Positions 45,904 to 55,172 are shown, counted from the first letter of the stretch. The stretch: DNA of 64,000 bases from Desulfovibrio sp. Fe33 (GCF_028532725.1 NZ_JAQKGU010000002.1:434001-498000); one strand, 5' to 3'. Made by a program: numbers and translations. The notes: generated from the sequence alone by a model not told the origin.

Positions 45904-46128
45904 ATGGCAGCAGGCAGAACGCTCAAGTCTTTGGCGGAAGGGGAAATCGCCTTGATCGTCGCCGTTGACGCCGGAGTCAGGGCGAGAACCAGGCTGGAGT
46001 CGCTGGGGATCATCCCCGGTGTGGAGGTCGACGTGCTCAGCAACGGGTTCGGCCCCATGCTCGTGAGCGTGGGCCAGAGCCGCGTCATGGTGGAGCGGGG
46101 CATTGCCGAGAAGGTGGTCGTCGCCTGA
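45904..46128 (+). CDS. feoA: FeoA-domain protein 1
   Basis: A 74-residue SH3-like FeoA protein (TLKSLAEGEIALIVAVDAGVRARTRLESLGIIPGVEVDVLSNGFGPMLVSVGQSRVMVERGIAEKVVV). The LESLGIIPG turn and the terminal I-A-x-K-V-x-V strand are the family pattern. FeoA modulates FeoB-driven ferrous iron import at the inner membrane. The ATG at 45904 follows GAGGTGGAAAG. It is the first gene of the feo operon, right after the Fur box; a second FeoA follows. Confidence 0.92.
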   Translation: MAAGRTLKSLAEGEIALIVAVDAGVRARTRLESLGIIPGVEVDVLSNGFGPMLVSVGQSRVMVERGIAEKVVVA

Positions 46129-46167
46129 GGGCGCGCCGCCGCAACCACCGTATCATGGAGGGCAATC

Positions 46168-46389
46168 ATGACATTGGATGAACTCACGCCCGGGACGGCC
46201 TGCACCATGGCCGACCTGACGGCGGACGGCTCGCTCGGACAGCGGTTGATGGATCTGGGGTTCTATCCCGGCGCGCGGATCGAAATAGTCCGCAACGCGC
46301 CGCTGGTGGACCCCGTGGAGCTGAGGCTCGACGGCTACCATGTCTCCATACGGCACAGCGAGGCCAAGCATATCGAGGTAAAGCTGTAA
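46168..46389 (+). CDS. feoA: FeoA-domain protein 2
   Basis: A 73-residue FeoA protein (TPGTACTMADLTADGSLGQRLMDLGFYPGARIEIVRNAPLVDPVELRLDGYHVSIRHSEAKHIEV). It has the canonical RLMDLGFYPG and R-x-x-E-A-x-x-I-x-V end. Sulfate reducers often have two FeoA proteins before FeoB. Its stop codon overlaps the FeoB start (ATG within TAATG), implying tight coupling and a direct partner role. Confidence 0.94.
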   Translation: MTLDELTPGTACTMADLTADGSLGQRLMDLGFYPGARIEIVRNAPLVDPVELRLDGYHVSIRHSEAKHIEVKL

Positions 46390-48893
46390 TGGGATCGCGG
46401 AATTTGCTGGTCGCCCTGTCGGGGCAGCCCAATTGCGGTAAATCGACGGTCTTCAACCTGCTCACCGGGGCGCGGCAGCATGTCGCCAATTACCCCGGCG
46501 TGACCGTGGAGAAGAAGACCGGCGTCTATACTGCCGGAGGCGGCCGTGTGGAGCTGGTGGACCTTCCGGGCACCTACAGCCTGACGTCGTATTCCCTTGA
46601 GGAGCGCGTGGCCCGCGATTTCCTGCTCGGGGACAATCCGGACGTGGTCATAGACGTGGCCGACGCCTCGAATCTCAAACGAAACCTGTATCTCCTCGTT
46701 CAGTTGCTGGAGATGGAGGCTCCCGTCATCCTCAATCTCAATATGATGGATGTGGCCGAACGGCGCGGACAGACGATCTACGTCGACAGGTTGCAGGAGA
46801 TTCTCGGTGTCCCGGTGGTCCCCACCAAAGCCAAGAAGGGGGAAGGGCGGGAGGCCTTGCGGGAAGCGGTCGAGTCCCTGGCCGCCGCACCGTCGCGCGA
46901 GAATGGTTTTCGCATCGACTACGGGCCCATGGAGCCGTATATCGTCGAGCTGGAAGAAATGTTGCGCGCCGATTCGGTGCTCAGCATTCGCTACCCGGTC
47001 CGTTGGTTCGCCATCAAGCTGCTGGAGAACGACGAAGGGGCGGCGGAGATGCTCGCCCACACGCATCCCGACGCCGAACGGGTCATGGCGCTGGTCGGCG
47101 CTTGCCGGGACCGGTTCCGCGAGGAGAGCGCCAACGCCGCAGAGCGGCATGTCGCCTTCACCCGGCATGGCCTGTGCGCCCGCATAGCCGGTGAAACCGT
47201 GTCCATCCCGGCCGACGGCAGGCGGTCCATGTCCGACCTCGCGGACAGGTATGTCTGCAACCGTTTTCTCGGACCGCTCATTCTGGTGGCCATTCTCATG
47301 GTCCTCTATCAGGTGGCCATTGTCTTCGGGAACTGGCTGGCCCTTCAGGTCTGGCCCCTGTGGGGCGCGGTGGAGAACTTCGCGGCGGACGTCCTGCCCG
47401 CGGCCGGGTTCATCGACGATCCGCTCCTGCGCGCGCTGGGCCTGTGGGTGGTCAAATCCACCACGGCCATCCTCAATTATCTGCCCATCTTCCTGCTGCT
47501 GTTCGCCCTCATCGCCGTCCTGGAGGACAGCGGGTACATGCCGCGCATGGCCTTCATCCTCGACCGGCTCTTCCGCCGCTTCGGGCTGCACGGCCAATCC
47601 ACGCTGCCCATGATTCTCGGCGGCGTGTACGTGGGCGGCTGCGCCATCCCCGGCGTCATGGCCACCAAGGCCATCCCGGACGAGAGGGCGCGCCTGGCCA
47701 CGATCATGATCGTGCCCATGATGAACTGCCTGGCCAAGGTGCCGCTGTATCTCATTCTCATAGGCGCGTACTTCGCGGATACCGGCGGCTTGGCCATGTT
47801 CTTCATCGCCACGGTGACGTTGTTCATGGCCCTGCCCGTGGCCAAGCTGCTGACCATGACCGTGCTCAAGAAGCAGCCGAGCGCGCCGTTCATCATGGAG
47901 ATGCCCCCGTATCATCTGCCCACCGTCACCGGCGTGCTGCGTCGGGCCTTCGAGCGCGTCTGGCTCTTCCTCAAGAAGATCGTCACCGTGGTCGCGGCCG
48001 TGGCCGTGGTGGTCTTCGCGCTCATCAACTATCCCGGCCTGACCGAAAGCCGCCGCGCATACTATCAGTCGCAGGAAGACGAGGCCGTGAGCGCCTTCAT
48101 GGCCGAGGTGGGCAAGACCGGATACCAGGGGCGGATCGCAGCGGGCGACGTGCTGCCCATCATCCTCTTCGACGAATCCCTCAAACGCGCCAAGCAGGGC
48201 ATAACGGATCAAGCGGAATCCGATGTCGTCAACGGGCGGTTCGAGGCCGAAAATCCCGTCTACTACGCCGTGGTCAAACGCGTGGGCAAGGACGGCAAAG
48301 CCCTGAACAAGGCGCTCAAGAAGGTCGACCGGGTGCGCAAGACGGTGCGCCGCGAGGCCCGCGCCGAACGGTTCGAGACCAGCTTCCTCGGCATCATGGG
48401 GAGGGCGCTTGAACCCGTCACCCAGTGGGCCGGGTTCAACTGGCGCATCAACATCGCGCTGCTCTCGGCCTTTGCGGCCAAGGAGAACTCCGCGGCCACC
48501 CTCGGCTCCATCTACGGCATCGACGGCGGCCAGACAGTGCAGGAATCCATGAAAGCGGGCGAGGCCGGGTTCACGGCCCTCCACGCCCTGGCGCTGATGC
48601 TCTTCATGGCCCTGTATCCGCCCTGCGTGCCTACTTCGATCATGGTTCGCCACCAGTCGAATTCCACCAAATGGATGCTCTTCTCCATCGCCTATCAGAC
48701 CTTGCTCGGCCTGTTCGTGGCCAGCCTGGTCTTTACCGGCGGCAAGGCCTTGGGGTTGAGCGGGTTCCAGACCATGTGGGCCTTCTACGGCCTGTGCGTG
48801 GCCGCGACCCTGGTCATGGCCCTGATTCCCACTCCCGAGGAAAAGGAAGTGGCCCCTCTCATCAACGCATCGTGCAAGGAAAATTGCTCTTAA
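46389..48893 (+). CDS. feoB: Ferrous iron transporter FeoB
   Basis: An 834-residue polytopic protein. The cytosolic G domain has G1 GQPNCGKST (~12-20), G3 DLPGTYSLTSYS and G4 NMMD. After a helical GDI-like region come the Nramp/FeoB gate repeats, including GGVYVGGCAIPGVMATKAIPDERARLATIMIVPMMNC with its conserved Cys, and FAAKENSAATLGSIYG. A soluble loop of about 100 residues at ~550-650 (KDGKALNKALKKVDRVRKTVRREARAERFE) separates the two membrane halves, a feature of delta-proteobacterial FeoB. It imports Fe2+ across the inner membrane, powered or gated by nucleotide hydrolysis. Confidence 0.95.
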   Translation: MGSRNLLVALSGQPNCGKSTVFNLLTGARQHVANYPGVTVEKKTGVYTAGGGRVELVDLPGTYSLTSYSLEERVARDFLLGDNPDVVIDVADASNLKRNLYLLVQLLEMEAPVILNLNMMDVAERRGQTIYVDRLQEILGVPVVPTKAKKGEGREALREAVESLAAAPSRENGFRIDYGPMEPYIVELEEMLRADSVLSIRYPVRWFAIKLLENDEGAAEMLAHTHPDAERVMALVGACRDRFREESANAAERHVAFTRHGLCARIAGETVSIPADGRRSMSDLADRYVCNRFLGPLILVAILMVLYQVAIVFGNWLALQVWPLWGAVENFAADVLPAAGFIDDPLLRALGLWVVKSTTAILNYLPIFLLLFALIAVLEDSGYMPRMAFILDRLFRRFGLHGQSTLPMILGGVYVGGCAIPGVMATKAIPDERARLATIMIVPMMNCLAKVPLYLILIGAYFADTGGLAMFFIATVTLFMALPVAKLLTMTVLKKQPSAPFIMEMPPYHLPTVTGVLRRAFERVWLFLKKIVTVVAAVAVVVFALINYPGLTESRRAYYQSQEDEAVSAFMAEVGKTGYQGRIAAGDVLPIILFDESLKRAKQGITDQAESDVVNGRFEAENPVYYAVVKRVGKDGKALNKALKKVDRVRKTVRREARAERFETSFLGIMGRALEPVTQWAGFNWRINIALLSAFAAKENSAATLGSIYGIDGGQTVQESMKAGEAGFTALHALALMLFMALYPPCVPTSIMVRHQSNSTKWMLFSIAYQTLLGLFVASLVFTGGKALGLSGFQTMWAFYGLCVAATLVMALIPTPEEKEVAPLINASCKENCS

Positions 48894-48906
48894 GGAGGAG
48901 TATATA

Positions 48907-49224
48907 ATGAAAAAACTGATGATCGCATTGACCCTGGCCGCCATGGTGGCCTTTTCCGGACAGGCCTTCGCCCACAGCCCGCTCATGAGCTGCTTCGACA
49001 ACGGTGACGGGACCGTCACCTGCGAGGGTGGATTCTCCGACGGCTCGTCCGCTGCCGGCGTGAACATCCACGTTACCGACGGCGACGGCAAAAGCGTCCT
49101 GGAGACCAAGATGAATGAAGACAGCGAGTGCACCTTCAAGAAGCCGGAGAGCGCGTACTCGGTCATGTTCGACGCCGGTGAGGGCCATAAGGTCCAGATC
49201 AACGGCGCCGACATCGTGGAATAG
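48907..49224 (+). CDS. Small periplasmic protein of the feo operon
   Basis: A 105-residue exported protein with a cleavable signal (MKKLMIALTLAAMVAFSGQAFA) and mature start HSPLMSC. The mature part is acidic and beta-rich (DNGDGTVTCEGGFSDGSSAAGVNIHVTDGDGKSVLETKMNEDSECTF), with Cys at three places and an N-terminal His that could bind metal. It resembles the short carboxypeptidase-like/DUF4198 sandwich. It starts 13 nt after feoB with GGAGG, so it is an operon member. A role in periplasmic iron (or copper) handling is inferred only from position. Confidence 0.75.
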   Translation: MKKLMIALTLAAMVAFSGQAFAHSPLMSCFDNGDGTVTCEGGFSDGSSAAGVNIHVTDGDGKSVLETKMNEDSECTFKKPESAYSVMFDAGEGHKVQINGADIVE

Positions 49225-49316
49225 GAAATGCTGCGCAGGCGGGCATCGTGTTCGTCTGCGCTTTTTAAAGCCGATTAATGAGAATAAGAGTCAATTTCAA
49301 CTTTGAGGAGCATTTG

Positions 49317-50144
49317 ATGAAAAAACGTTTCATTCCCCTGCTGGCCGCCCTGAGCGTGCTGATGATCACCGGCACCGCCCTGGCTCATTTCATGGTTGTG
49401 TATACCCCTGAAATAGCACTCGACGCGGGGCAGGACGTGGATATGCGCATCGTCTTCACCCATCCGGCCGAGGCCGGTCACACCATGGACATGGGCGGCG
49501 TGGAGGAATTCTACGTTCTCAAGCAACGCGGCGACGCTGCCCCCAAGAAGGTGGACCTGATGCCGTACGTCAAGGAAATCACCTGGAAGAACCCCGAGTC
49601 CTCCAACAAGGCCTTTTCCGCGCTCGTTCCCAAAAAGGAAATGCGCTCCATGGGTGATTACGTTTTCGTCATGAAGCCGGGATATTATTTCGAGGAGGAA
49701 GAGGGCGTCTACATGCAGCAGATCGCCAAGCTGGTCATGAACGTGGGCGGCATCCCCGGCAATTGGGCCGAGCCTGTCGGTCTGCCCTGCGAGATCGTCC
49801 CCCTCATCAAACCTTACGCCGTGTGGACCGGAAACGTTTTCAAGGCTCAGGTCCTGTCCAACGGCAAGCCCGTCGCGGGCGCAGAGGTTGAAGTCGAGTA
49901 CATGAGCCACATGCCCGACCTGAAGGCCAACGCCATGCCCGCCGGGGCCTCAGTGAAGTACCCCCACGACAGCTTCGTCACCCAGACCATATTCACCGAC
50001 GCAGGCGGCTACATTACCTTCGGCATTCCCAAGGCCGGATGGTGGGGTTTCGCAGCCCTGGGCGTGGGACCGGACACCGAGCACAACGGCAAGGAACTCA
50101 GCCAGGACGCCGTGATTTGGGTCAAGGCCGAGGATATGAAGTAA
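49317..50144 (+). CDS. DUF4198 periplasmic protein
   Basis: A 275-residue exported protein, signal MKKRFIPLLAALSVLMITGTALA, mature start HFMVVYTPEIALDAGQDVDMRIVFTHPAEAGHTMDMGGVEEFYV. The N-terminal His followed by beta-sandwich strands and a second sandwich (VFKAQVLSNGKPVAGAEVEVEYMS ... TIFTDAGGYITFGIPKAGWWGFAAL) is the DUF4198/NikK-like plan that accompanies nickel or other metal uptake systems. Met/His-rich patches (HTMDMGG) suggest metal binding. GAGG precedes the ATG at 49317. Together with the small upstream protein it suggests a periplasmic delivery step before FeoB. Confidence 0.85.
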   Translation: MKKRFIPLLAALSVLMITGTALAHFMVVYTPEIALDAGQDVDMRIVFTHPAEAGHTMDMGGVEEFYVLKQRGDAAPKKVDLMPYVKEITWKNPESSNKAFSALVPKKEMRSMGDYVFVMKPGYYFEEEEGVYMQQIAKLVMNVGGIPGNWAEPVGLPCEIVPLIKPYAVWTGNVFKAQVLSNGKPVAGAEVEVEYMSHMPDLKANAMPAGASVKYPHDSFVTQTIFTDAGGYITFGIPKAGWWGFAALGVGPDTEHNGKELSQDAVIWVKAEDMK

Positions 50145-50313
50145 GGACGCTCATTACTGCCTGGATGAGTCGTTCCGTGGGCGCGGTGGTGTTGTCCGCC
50201 GCCGCGCCCCAATTTCCCGAAGCCGTCGGCGCGCAGGGTTGCGTTGGCTCCTCCGGGGAGCGGCGGTCCGCCGAAACCCCGTCGCCGCGCAGCAAAATCA
50301 ACCGGAGGAAATC

Positions 50314-50493
50314 ATGGATACCGTCATTGCCGTCATCATCATAGCCGCCGCAGGGCTTTTCGTCCTCGTGAAGGTGCGCAATCAGCTCAGGGCCAAGGGC
50401 GGTTGCGGCTGCGGCTGCTCCGGCGATTGCGCCGCCAGGCGGGACGCCGGTTCCTGCTGCGGGGATGATGACCCGGGTCCTCGCGATCAATAG
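50314..50493 (+). CDS. FeoB-associated Cys-rich membrane protein
   Basis: A 59-residue peptide with one N-terminal membrane helix (DTVIAVIIIAAAGLFVLVKV) followed by a Cys-rich tail with GGCGCGCSGDC and SCCGDD, seven Cys in all. This is the layout of the FeoB-associated Cys-rich membrane proteins (PF12669-type), thought to help FeoB at the cytosolic face. CGGAGGAAATC gives a strong RBS before the ATG at 50314. Its place near the end of the feo operon fits. Confidence 0.88.
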   Translation: MDTVIAVIIIAAAGLFVLVKVRNQLRAKGGCGCGCSGDCAARRDAGSCCGDDDPGPRDQ

Positions 50494-50697
50494 GAAAAAA
50501 CAGGATGAACGCGTTCAACCCCCAATCTTTCATTCAGCCGAGGTTCCCCTCGGCGTCGGGTGGTCCTCCGTTTGCCGGAGGACTCGAAACGGTGCGCATG
50601 ATTCATTCCCGTTCAGCGAACTGTACGCGGGCCCGTTTCAGGGCCGTACGGCGGCATGTCCGCCCCGCAGCAACTTCAACACAGTAAGGAAATCATC

Positions 50698-51138
50698 ATG
50701 AGCAAGGTTTTGATCGTTTACGGCTCCACCACCGGCAATACCGAGAGCGTCTCCGACGCCATCGGCAAATTTCTCGAAAAGAACGGCCTGAACGTGGAGA
50801 TTCGGAACGCCGCCGATGTGGTGGTGGAGAATATGGCCGACGGGTTCGACGCCGTTTTTCTCGGTTCATCGACCTGGGGGGACGACGAGATCGAGTTGCA
50901 GGACGATTTCGTGCAGGTCTACGACAATCTCGACAAGGCCGGGCTGGGAGGCCGGAAAGTCGCGGTGTTCGGCTGCGGCGATTCCTCCTACGAGCACTTC
51001 TGCGGCGCGGTTGACGCCCTTGAGGAAAGGGTCGAGGCGCTTGGCGCCGACATTGTCGGCGACCCCCTGAAAATTGATGGCGATCCCGATTTGAACGAAG
51101 CCACGGCCTGGGCCGAAACCATCCTGGGCAAACTGTAG
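50698..51138 (+). CDS. Flavodoxin
   Basis: A 146-residue short-chain flavodoxin of Desulfovibrio type. The FMN phosphate loop is GSTTGNTE (~8-15), the isoalloxazine loops are SSTWGDDEIELQDDF (Trp) and GCGDSSYEHFCGAVDAL (Tyr). The strongly acidic surface is typical. It replaces ferredoxin when iron is low, which explains its place after the feo genes; co-regulation by Fur is likely. I start it at the ATG 50698 with AAGGA; the 14-codon upstream extension lies within the leader. Confidence 0.95.
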   Translation: MSKVLIVYGSTTGNTESVSDAIGKFLEKNGLNVEIRNAADVVVENMADGFDAVFLGSSTWGDDEIELQDDFVQVYDNLDKAGLGGRKVAVFGCGDSSYEHFCGAVDALEERVEALGADIVGDPLKIDGDPDLNEATAWAETILGKL

Positions 51139-51257
51139 GCTCAGGCCTGGTCCCGGCGGCCCCGGCTTTCGCCTTCCGAGCCGGGGCCGTCCTCCTCATC
51201 CGCTGCGGCGCTGCCGCAATGGGCGCTTCAGCCGCCCGGTTTCGGCGCAAAAAGAAC

Positions 51258-51288
51258 AAGGGGCCCGGACTGATTGTCCGGGCCCCTT
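51258..51288. terminator. Terminator between flavodoxin and DUF169 gene
   Basis: AAGGGGCCCGGAC with exact complement and a 5-nt loop, lying between convergent genes. The tail TTCATGTTGTT on the plus strand gives modest T content. Confidence 0.8.
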
Positions 51289-51311
51289 CATGTTGTTGGC
51301 GTCGGGCGAGA

Positions 51312-52157
51312 CTATTCGGTTTCGCCCCAGGTCTTTGCGCTCCGTTCAACCTTTTTGCGGACCTGTCTCCAGGCGCCGTCCACGGAGAACATGGACTCGG
51401 GCAGGGCGGCCAGCATTTTCTCGTACAGCTCCAGGGAAACCGTGAAGGTCATCTCGTCGGTCTTCATGAATTTTCTGGCCGACGGGTCCAGGCCGCCCAT
51501 GACGGCTTTTTCCAGGCCCTGCTCCTTGTAGTAGAGCGGCCAGCCTACCATGTTGGTGCAGCCCGCTCCGAAGGGGGAGACCACGCATTCCATGTCGCCT
51601 GTGGTGAAGACCGTGTGAGTGAACAGCCCGGTCAAAACCTCGGGCCGGGCGAAGAAGATGACGAATTCCGGTTGATCGTCATCGGTGAACTGCGACAGCG
51701 GCTTGAACACGCAATATTTGGCCGGGGCCTCGCGGGGATTCACCTTGAGCATGAATGCCCGCATGGCGTCGGGATTGGGCATGTACCGCTCGCCGTGCAC
51801 TGGTGAGCCGTCGTATCCGGTGGACACGTAATGTTCGATGAACCTGAGATGCGGCTTCATCATCGAACAGTAGTACGCTCCGCCCATGCAACCGTATTCC
51901 TCCGGGGAGATGAACGCCGCCCCGTGCTTTTTCCGGGCCAGCCATATGTTGCCCATGACGCAGGAAAAAGTGCTCATGAGCGCCTGGAAATCCACTTCGC
52001 CTTTGTCCTCCAGCTCGCGTGAAATGGGGGTTCCCTTTTTGGGGCCGTATGCGTTTTCCGGTTTGGTGTCGGTGTAATGGATGCCGAACGGCTCTTCGTT
52101 CAGGCCGAGATGCTCCAGAAAAGCGGCGGTGCCGTCCAGTACGGATTGCAGGGACAT
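51312..52157 (-). CDS. DUF169 family protein
   Basis: A 281-residue cytosolic protein with the DUF169 pattern: LGLNEEPFGIHYTDTKPENA near the start, then SCVMGNIWLARKKHGAAFISPEEYGCMGGAYYCSM, KYCVFKPLSQFTDDDQPEFVIFFARPEVLTGLFTHT and SPFGAGCTNMVGWPLYYKEQGLEKAVMGGLDPSARKFMKTDEMTFTVSLELYEKM. Conserved Cys and Gly-rich turns suggest a metal or redox cofactor. Members are common in strict anaerobes and have no firm function. It is monocistronic, convergent with flavodoxin. Confidence 0.85.
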   Translation of the reverse strand: MSLQSVLDGTAAFLEHLGLNEEPFGIHYTDTKPENAYGPKKGTPISRELEDKGEVDFQALMSTFSCVMGNIWLARKKHGAAFISPEEYGCMGGAYYCSMMKPHLRFIEHYVSTGYDGSPVHGERYMPNPDAMRAFMLKVNPREAPAKYCVFKPLSQFTDDDQPEFVIFFARPEVLTGLFTHTVFTTGDMECVVSPFGAGCTNMVGWPLYYKEQGLEKAVMGGLDPSARKFMKTDEMTFTVSLELYEKMLAALPESMFSVDGAWRQVRKKVERSAKTWGETE

Positions 52158-52308
52158 GATCGTTTTCTCCTTTGCTGGTTGCCGAAAGTTGCCCCGCGCA
52201 TGGTGACGCGGCAGCTATCGGTTTCTTCATGCCATTTCCGGCGCGCGGAATAAACATATTGTCGATAAAAAAGCCTTTCCGGAAATATCCCTCGCGTCGA
52301 ATATGCAA

Positions 52309-52338
52309 AACGGCCCGGAGGCGAACCCCCGGGCCGTT
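52309..52338 (-). terminator. Terminator of tpx
   Basis: AACGGCCCGG pairs with CCGGGCCGTT around a 10-nt loop. On the minus strand it is followed by TTTTGC. It lies 27 bp after the tpx stop. Confidence 0.85.
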
Positions 52339-52364
52339 GTTGGATGCGGTCGTGCCGGGCGTGG

Positions 52365-52883
52365 TTATCCGATCAGTTCGCGGACCGCCTTGAGGGCGGC
52401 TTCGTAATCGGGTTCCTCGGTGACTTCGCTCACATATTGGGCGTAGGCGATCTTGCCGTCCTTGCCTACGACGAAGACGGCGCGGGCCAGGAGGCGGAGT
52501 TCCTTGATGAGCGTGCCCCAATTCTCGCCGAAGGATGCCTGGGCGTGATCGGACAGGGTCTGCACGGCCTCGATCCCGGCCGCGCCGCACCAGCGGGCCT
52601 GGGCAAAGGGCAGGTCCATGCTGATGGTCAGTATCTTCACGTCGTCGCCCAGCGCCGAGGCTTCGTTGTTGAAGCGGCGGGTCTCCACGTCGCAGACGGG
52701 GGTGTCCAGGGAGGGCACCGAGGCGATGACGAGCACCTTGCCGGAGAAGTCGGCCAGGGTGGCGGGGGTCATGTCGTTGGCGGCCACGGTAAAGTCGGGA
52801 GCGGTGTCGCCGACTTTGATTTCAGGGCCCACCAGGGTCAGCGGGTTTCCTTCAATGGTTATGATTCCGGTTCTTTCTACCAT
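52365..52883 (-). CDS. tpx: Thiol peroxidase (Tpx-type 2-Cys peroxiredoxin)
   Basis: A 172-residue atypical 2-Cys peroxiredoxin that reduces peroxides using thioredoxin. The peroxidatic Cys64 is in SLDTPVCDVETRRFN and the resolving Cys99 in FAQARWCGAAGI, the standard Tpx pair. The N-terminus TLVGPEIKVGDTAPDFTV is also typical. AGGAG precedes the ATG at 52883; a long upstream frame extension lies in leader sequence. Monocistronic between its terminator and a long intergenic region. Confidence 0.95.
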   Translation of the reverse strand: MVERTGIITIEGNPLTLVGPEIKVGDTAPDFTVAANDMTPATLADFSGKVLVIASVPSLDTPVCDVETRRFNNEASALGDDVKILTISMDLPFAQARWCGAAGIEAVQTLSDHAQASFGENWGTLIKELRLLARAVFVVGKDGKIAYAQYVSEVTEEPDYEAALKAVRELIG

Positions 52884-53632
52884 GATATGGCTCCTTTCAC
52901 GGATGTGGGTTGGTCGTTTCGATTTAACTAAGTATTCACGAACGACTGTAAAGGCGCAACCGATAATTGCTATCATCTCCCGGACGGCTGGTGGTGAAAC
53001 GCCGGGTGATCCGAGTTGGCCGTGACGAGCCTTTCGCAAAACGCCTTCAATGCGGGGGATACCCCGGGGACAGCCCCGAGCGGTTTGAATGGCGGGAGTG
53101 TAAGAGAGACCGACAACATGTCGGGAAAAATGACATTTCCTGTGGCGAAATGGTGTGAAAACCGCAGTCCGGCATGGACGGCCGGGGATGGCTCCCGGTG
53201 CGGGGAGCTCTATATGAAAATAATAATGAGTCGCGTATTTGGCGTGGGCCACATCGCTGGCTTCCGGCTTCGGATACCGTTCGCGCCCGTGCTTTCGGAT
53301 CGTGTATTTCGGCGCGGCCCATTTCGATGTGGGCTGGATGGATTGCGATTTGCAGGATTAATGGTTTGTCCAATTGTTTTCGTGTGCCGGGACCGCAGGT
53401 TATCGATGCCGTTTTTTTCTTACGGAAAGTCTTGAAAAAATGTCCGAGGGGGGTATCTTTAATGTGAGTGCTTGTTTCTTATTGACCCCGGGGCGCGACT
53501 TGTCCTGGGAAAATGGAGCTGGGAAATTTTCTGTGGACAGCAAAAAAGTTGCTTTGTATAGAATGCATTACTTTTGTTCAGGCTTTCGGTCAGTCGTTTG
53601 ATTCTTAGGCAGGCCAAGCAGGGAGTGCCAGA
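52884..53632. other. Long intergenic region between tpx and the NtrC-type regulator
   Basis: About 750 bp between divergent genes. It should contain both promoters. Two imperfect copies of a GTATTTxGGCG-GGGCC-CATCG segment occur near 53232 and 53299. The last 100 bp before the regulator are AT-rich. No credible protein frame, tRNA or riboswitch is visible. Confidence 0.45.
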
Positions 53633-55069
53633 GTGGAGCCGTCCGTAGGGAAAATACTGCTGATCGACGATGATCCGTTTCAGTGCGCCGCCATCGAGTC
53701 CATCATCAAGAAGATGGGCTACGATTGCCACTGCGTGTATTCCGGGATAGAAGGCTTCACCCTGCTCAAGACCAGCCATTTCGACATCATCTTCCTCGAT
53801 CTCAATCTGCATGAAGGAAGCGGGCTCATGCACATCCCGCGTCTGACCGAACTGAACCCCGAAGTGGACATAGTCATGCTCACCGGGGAGTCGGATTCCG
53901 ACTGTATTTCCGAGGCGTTTGCCGCCGGGGTCAAGGACTACCTGGTCAAGCCCATCAAGGAGGAGCGTTTCCGCTCCGTCATTCAGAACCTGCTTCGGCT
54001 CAAGGCCCGCCAGAAGAATGAGTCCAGTCCCCTTATCCGCGAGGAGATCATCGGCGACAGCAAGGCCCTCAATCAGTGCCTCGAACGGCTCGCCATCTCC
54101 GCCAAAGCCAGCGGCAACGTGCTCATCACCGGTGAGACCGGGACCGGAAAGGAGCTTTTCGCCCGCGCGCTGCATAACAACAGCGACCGCAAGGACAATC
54201 GGTATATCGTGGTGGATTGCACCAATCTGCCCTCGACCCTGGCGGAAAGCCTGCTGTTCGGCCATGCCAAGGGCTCCTTTACCGGTGCCGATCAGGACCG
54301 TAAGGGGCTGTTCCACCTGGCCCATGGCGGTACGCTTTTTCTGGACGAAATCGGCGATCTCGACCTGGGCATCCAGAAATCCCTGCTTCGGGTCCTGCAG
54401 GAAAAGACGTTCCGTCCGCTCAGTTCTAGCAAGGAAATCTACAGCGACTTTCGACTGGTGGCGGCAACCAACCGGAATCTCGAAGAAATGGTGGCGCGGG
54501 GCGAGTTCCGTCGCGACCTTTATTACCGGCTCCAGACGAATATTATCGAACTGCCGCCCCTGCGCGAGCGCAACGGCGATGTCGAACTGCTGACCCGCCA
54601 CTATCTTCCCATTCTCTGCAAGGAGAACGATATGGAGGAGAAGGAAGTGGACCCGCAGTTCATTGAGACCCTGCGGCTCTACGATTGGCCCGGCAACGTT
54701 CGCGAGCTGGTCAACGTCCTTCACGTTTCGTTGCAGAAGGCCCGTTTTTCCAACTACCTGAACATCTACCATCTTCCCCAGCAATTGCGTATGCGCCGCG
54801 TTTTCCAGGATATGGGGGAAAATGAGGAATCGCAGCAGGAATGCTCCGCCCCGCCGATGCCGTATTTTCTCCCTTCGACCCTGGAAGAATTTCCGGCCAT
54901 GAAGGCGGCCAGGCAGGAAGCCGTGGACGCCATGGAGCAGGCGTATCTTCAGCGGCTTGTCCAGTTGAGCGACTCTTCCGTCGCCATGGCGTGCAAGCTT
55001 TCCGGCCTTTCCAGAGCCCGGCTTTACGAACTGCTGAGCAAGCACAATCTGTCCCTCAAGAAAAGTTGA
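53633..55069 (+). CDS. NtrC-family response regulator (REC-AAA+-HTH)
   Basis: A 478-residue sigma-54-dependent response regulator. Receiver domain ~1-125 with acidic pocket Asp12-Asp13, phospho-acceptor Asp56 (IIFLDLNLHEG) and Lys in YLVKPIKEER. The AAA+ domain has Walker A GETGTGKE (~165-172), sigma-54 loop GSFTGAD, Walker [14 protein letters not shown] and FRRDLYYRLQTNIIELPPLRERNGDVE. The C-terminal HTH is SSVAMACKLSGLSRARLYELLSK. The start is GTG with GGGAG upstream. No cognate kinase is in the window. A TGGCGT-N5-TTGC promoter-like element follows its gene, directly ahead of the first PilZ gene. Confidence 0.93.
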   Translation: MEPSVGKILLIDDDPFQCAAIESIIKKMGYDCHCVYSGIEGFTLLKTSHFDIIFLDLNLHEGSGLMHIPRLTELNPEVDIVMLTGESDSDCISEAFAAGVKDYLVKPIKEERFRSVIQNLLRLKARQKNESSPLIREEIIGDSKALNQCLERLAISAKASGNVLITGETGTGKELFARALHNNSDRKDNRYIVVDCTNLPSTLAESLLFGHAKGSFTGADQDRKGLFHLAHGGTLFLDEIGDLDLGIQKSLLRVLQEKTFRPLSSSKEIYSDFRLVAATNRNLEEMVARGEFRRDLYYRLQTNIIELPPLRERNGDVELLTRHYLPILCKENDMEEKEVDPQFIETLRLYDWPGNVRELVNVLHVSLQKARFSNYLNIYHLPQQLRMRRVFQDMGENEESQQECSAPPMPYFLPSTLEEFPAMKAARQEAVDAMEQAYLQRLVQLSDSSVAMACKLSGLSRARLYELLSKHNLSLKKS

Positions 55070-55118
55070 CGGGATGCCGCCAGCCCATCTCTTTTTATCA
55101 CCGCCCACCACGCTTTTG

Positions 55119-55133
55119 TGGCGTGAATTTTGC
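55119..55133 (+). promoter_or_regulatory. Possible sigma-54 promoter ahead of PilZ gene 1
   Basis: TGGCGTGAATTTTGC keeps the invariant GG and GC with exact spacing but has GT in place of AC at the end of the -24 box. Transcription would start near 55145, which fits the start at 55173 and argues against an ATG at 55146. Confidence 0.55.
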
Positions 55134-55172
55134 TTCTAAATTTGTATGTACAGTTACAGGACCAGCAAACGC

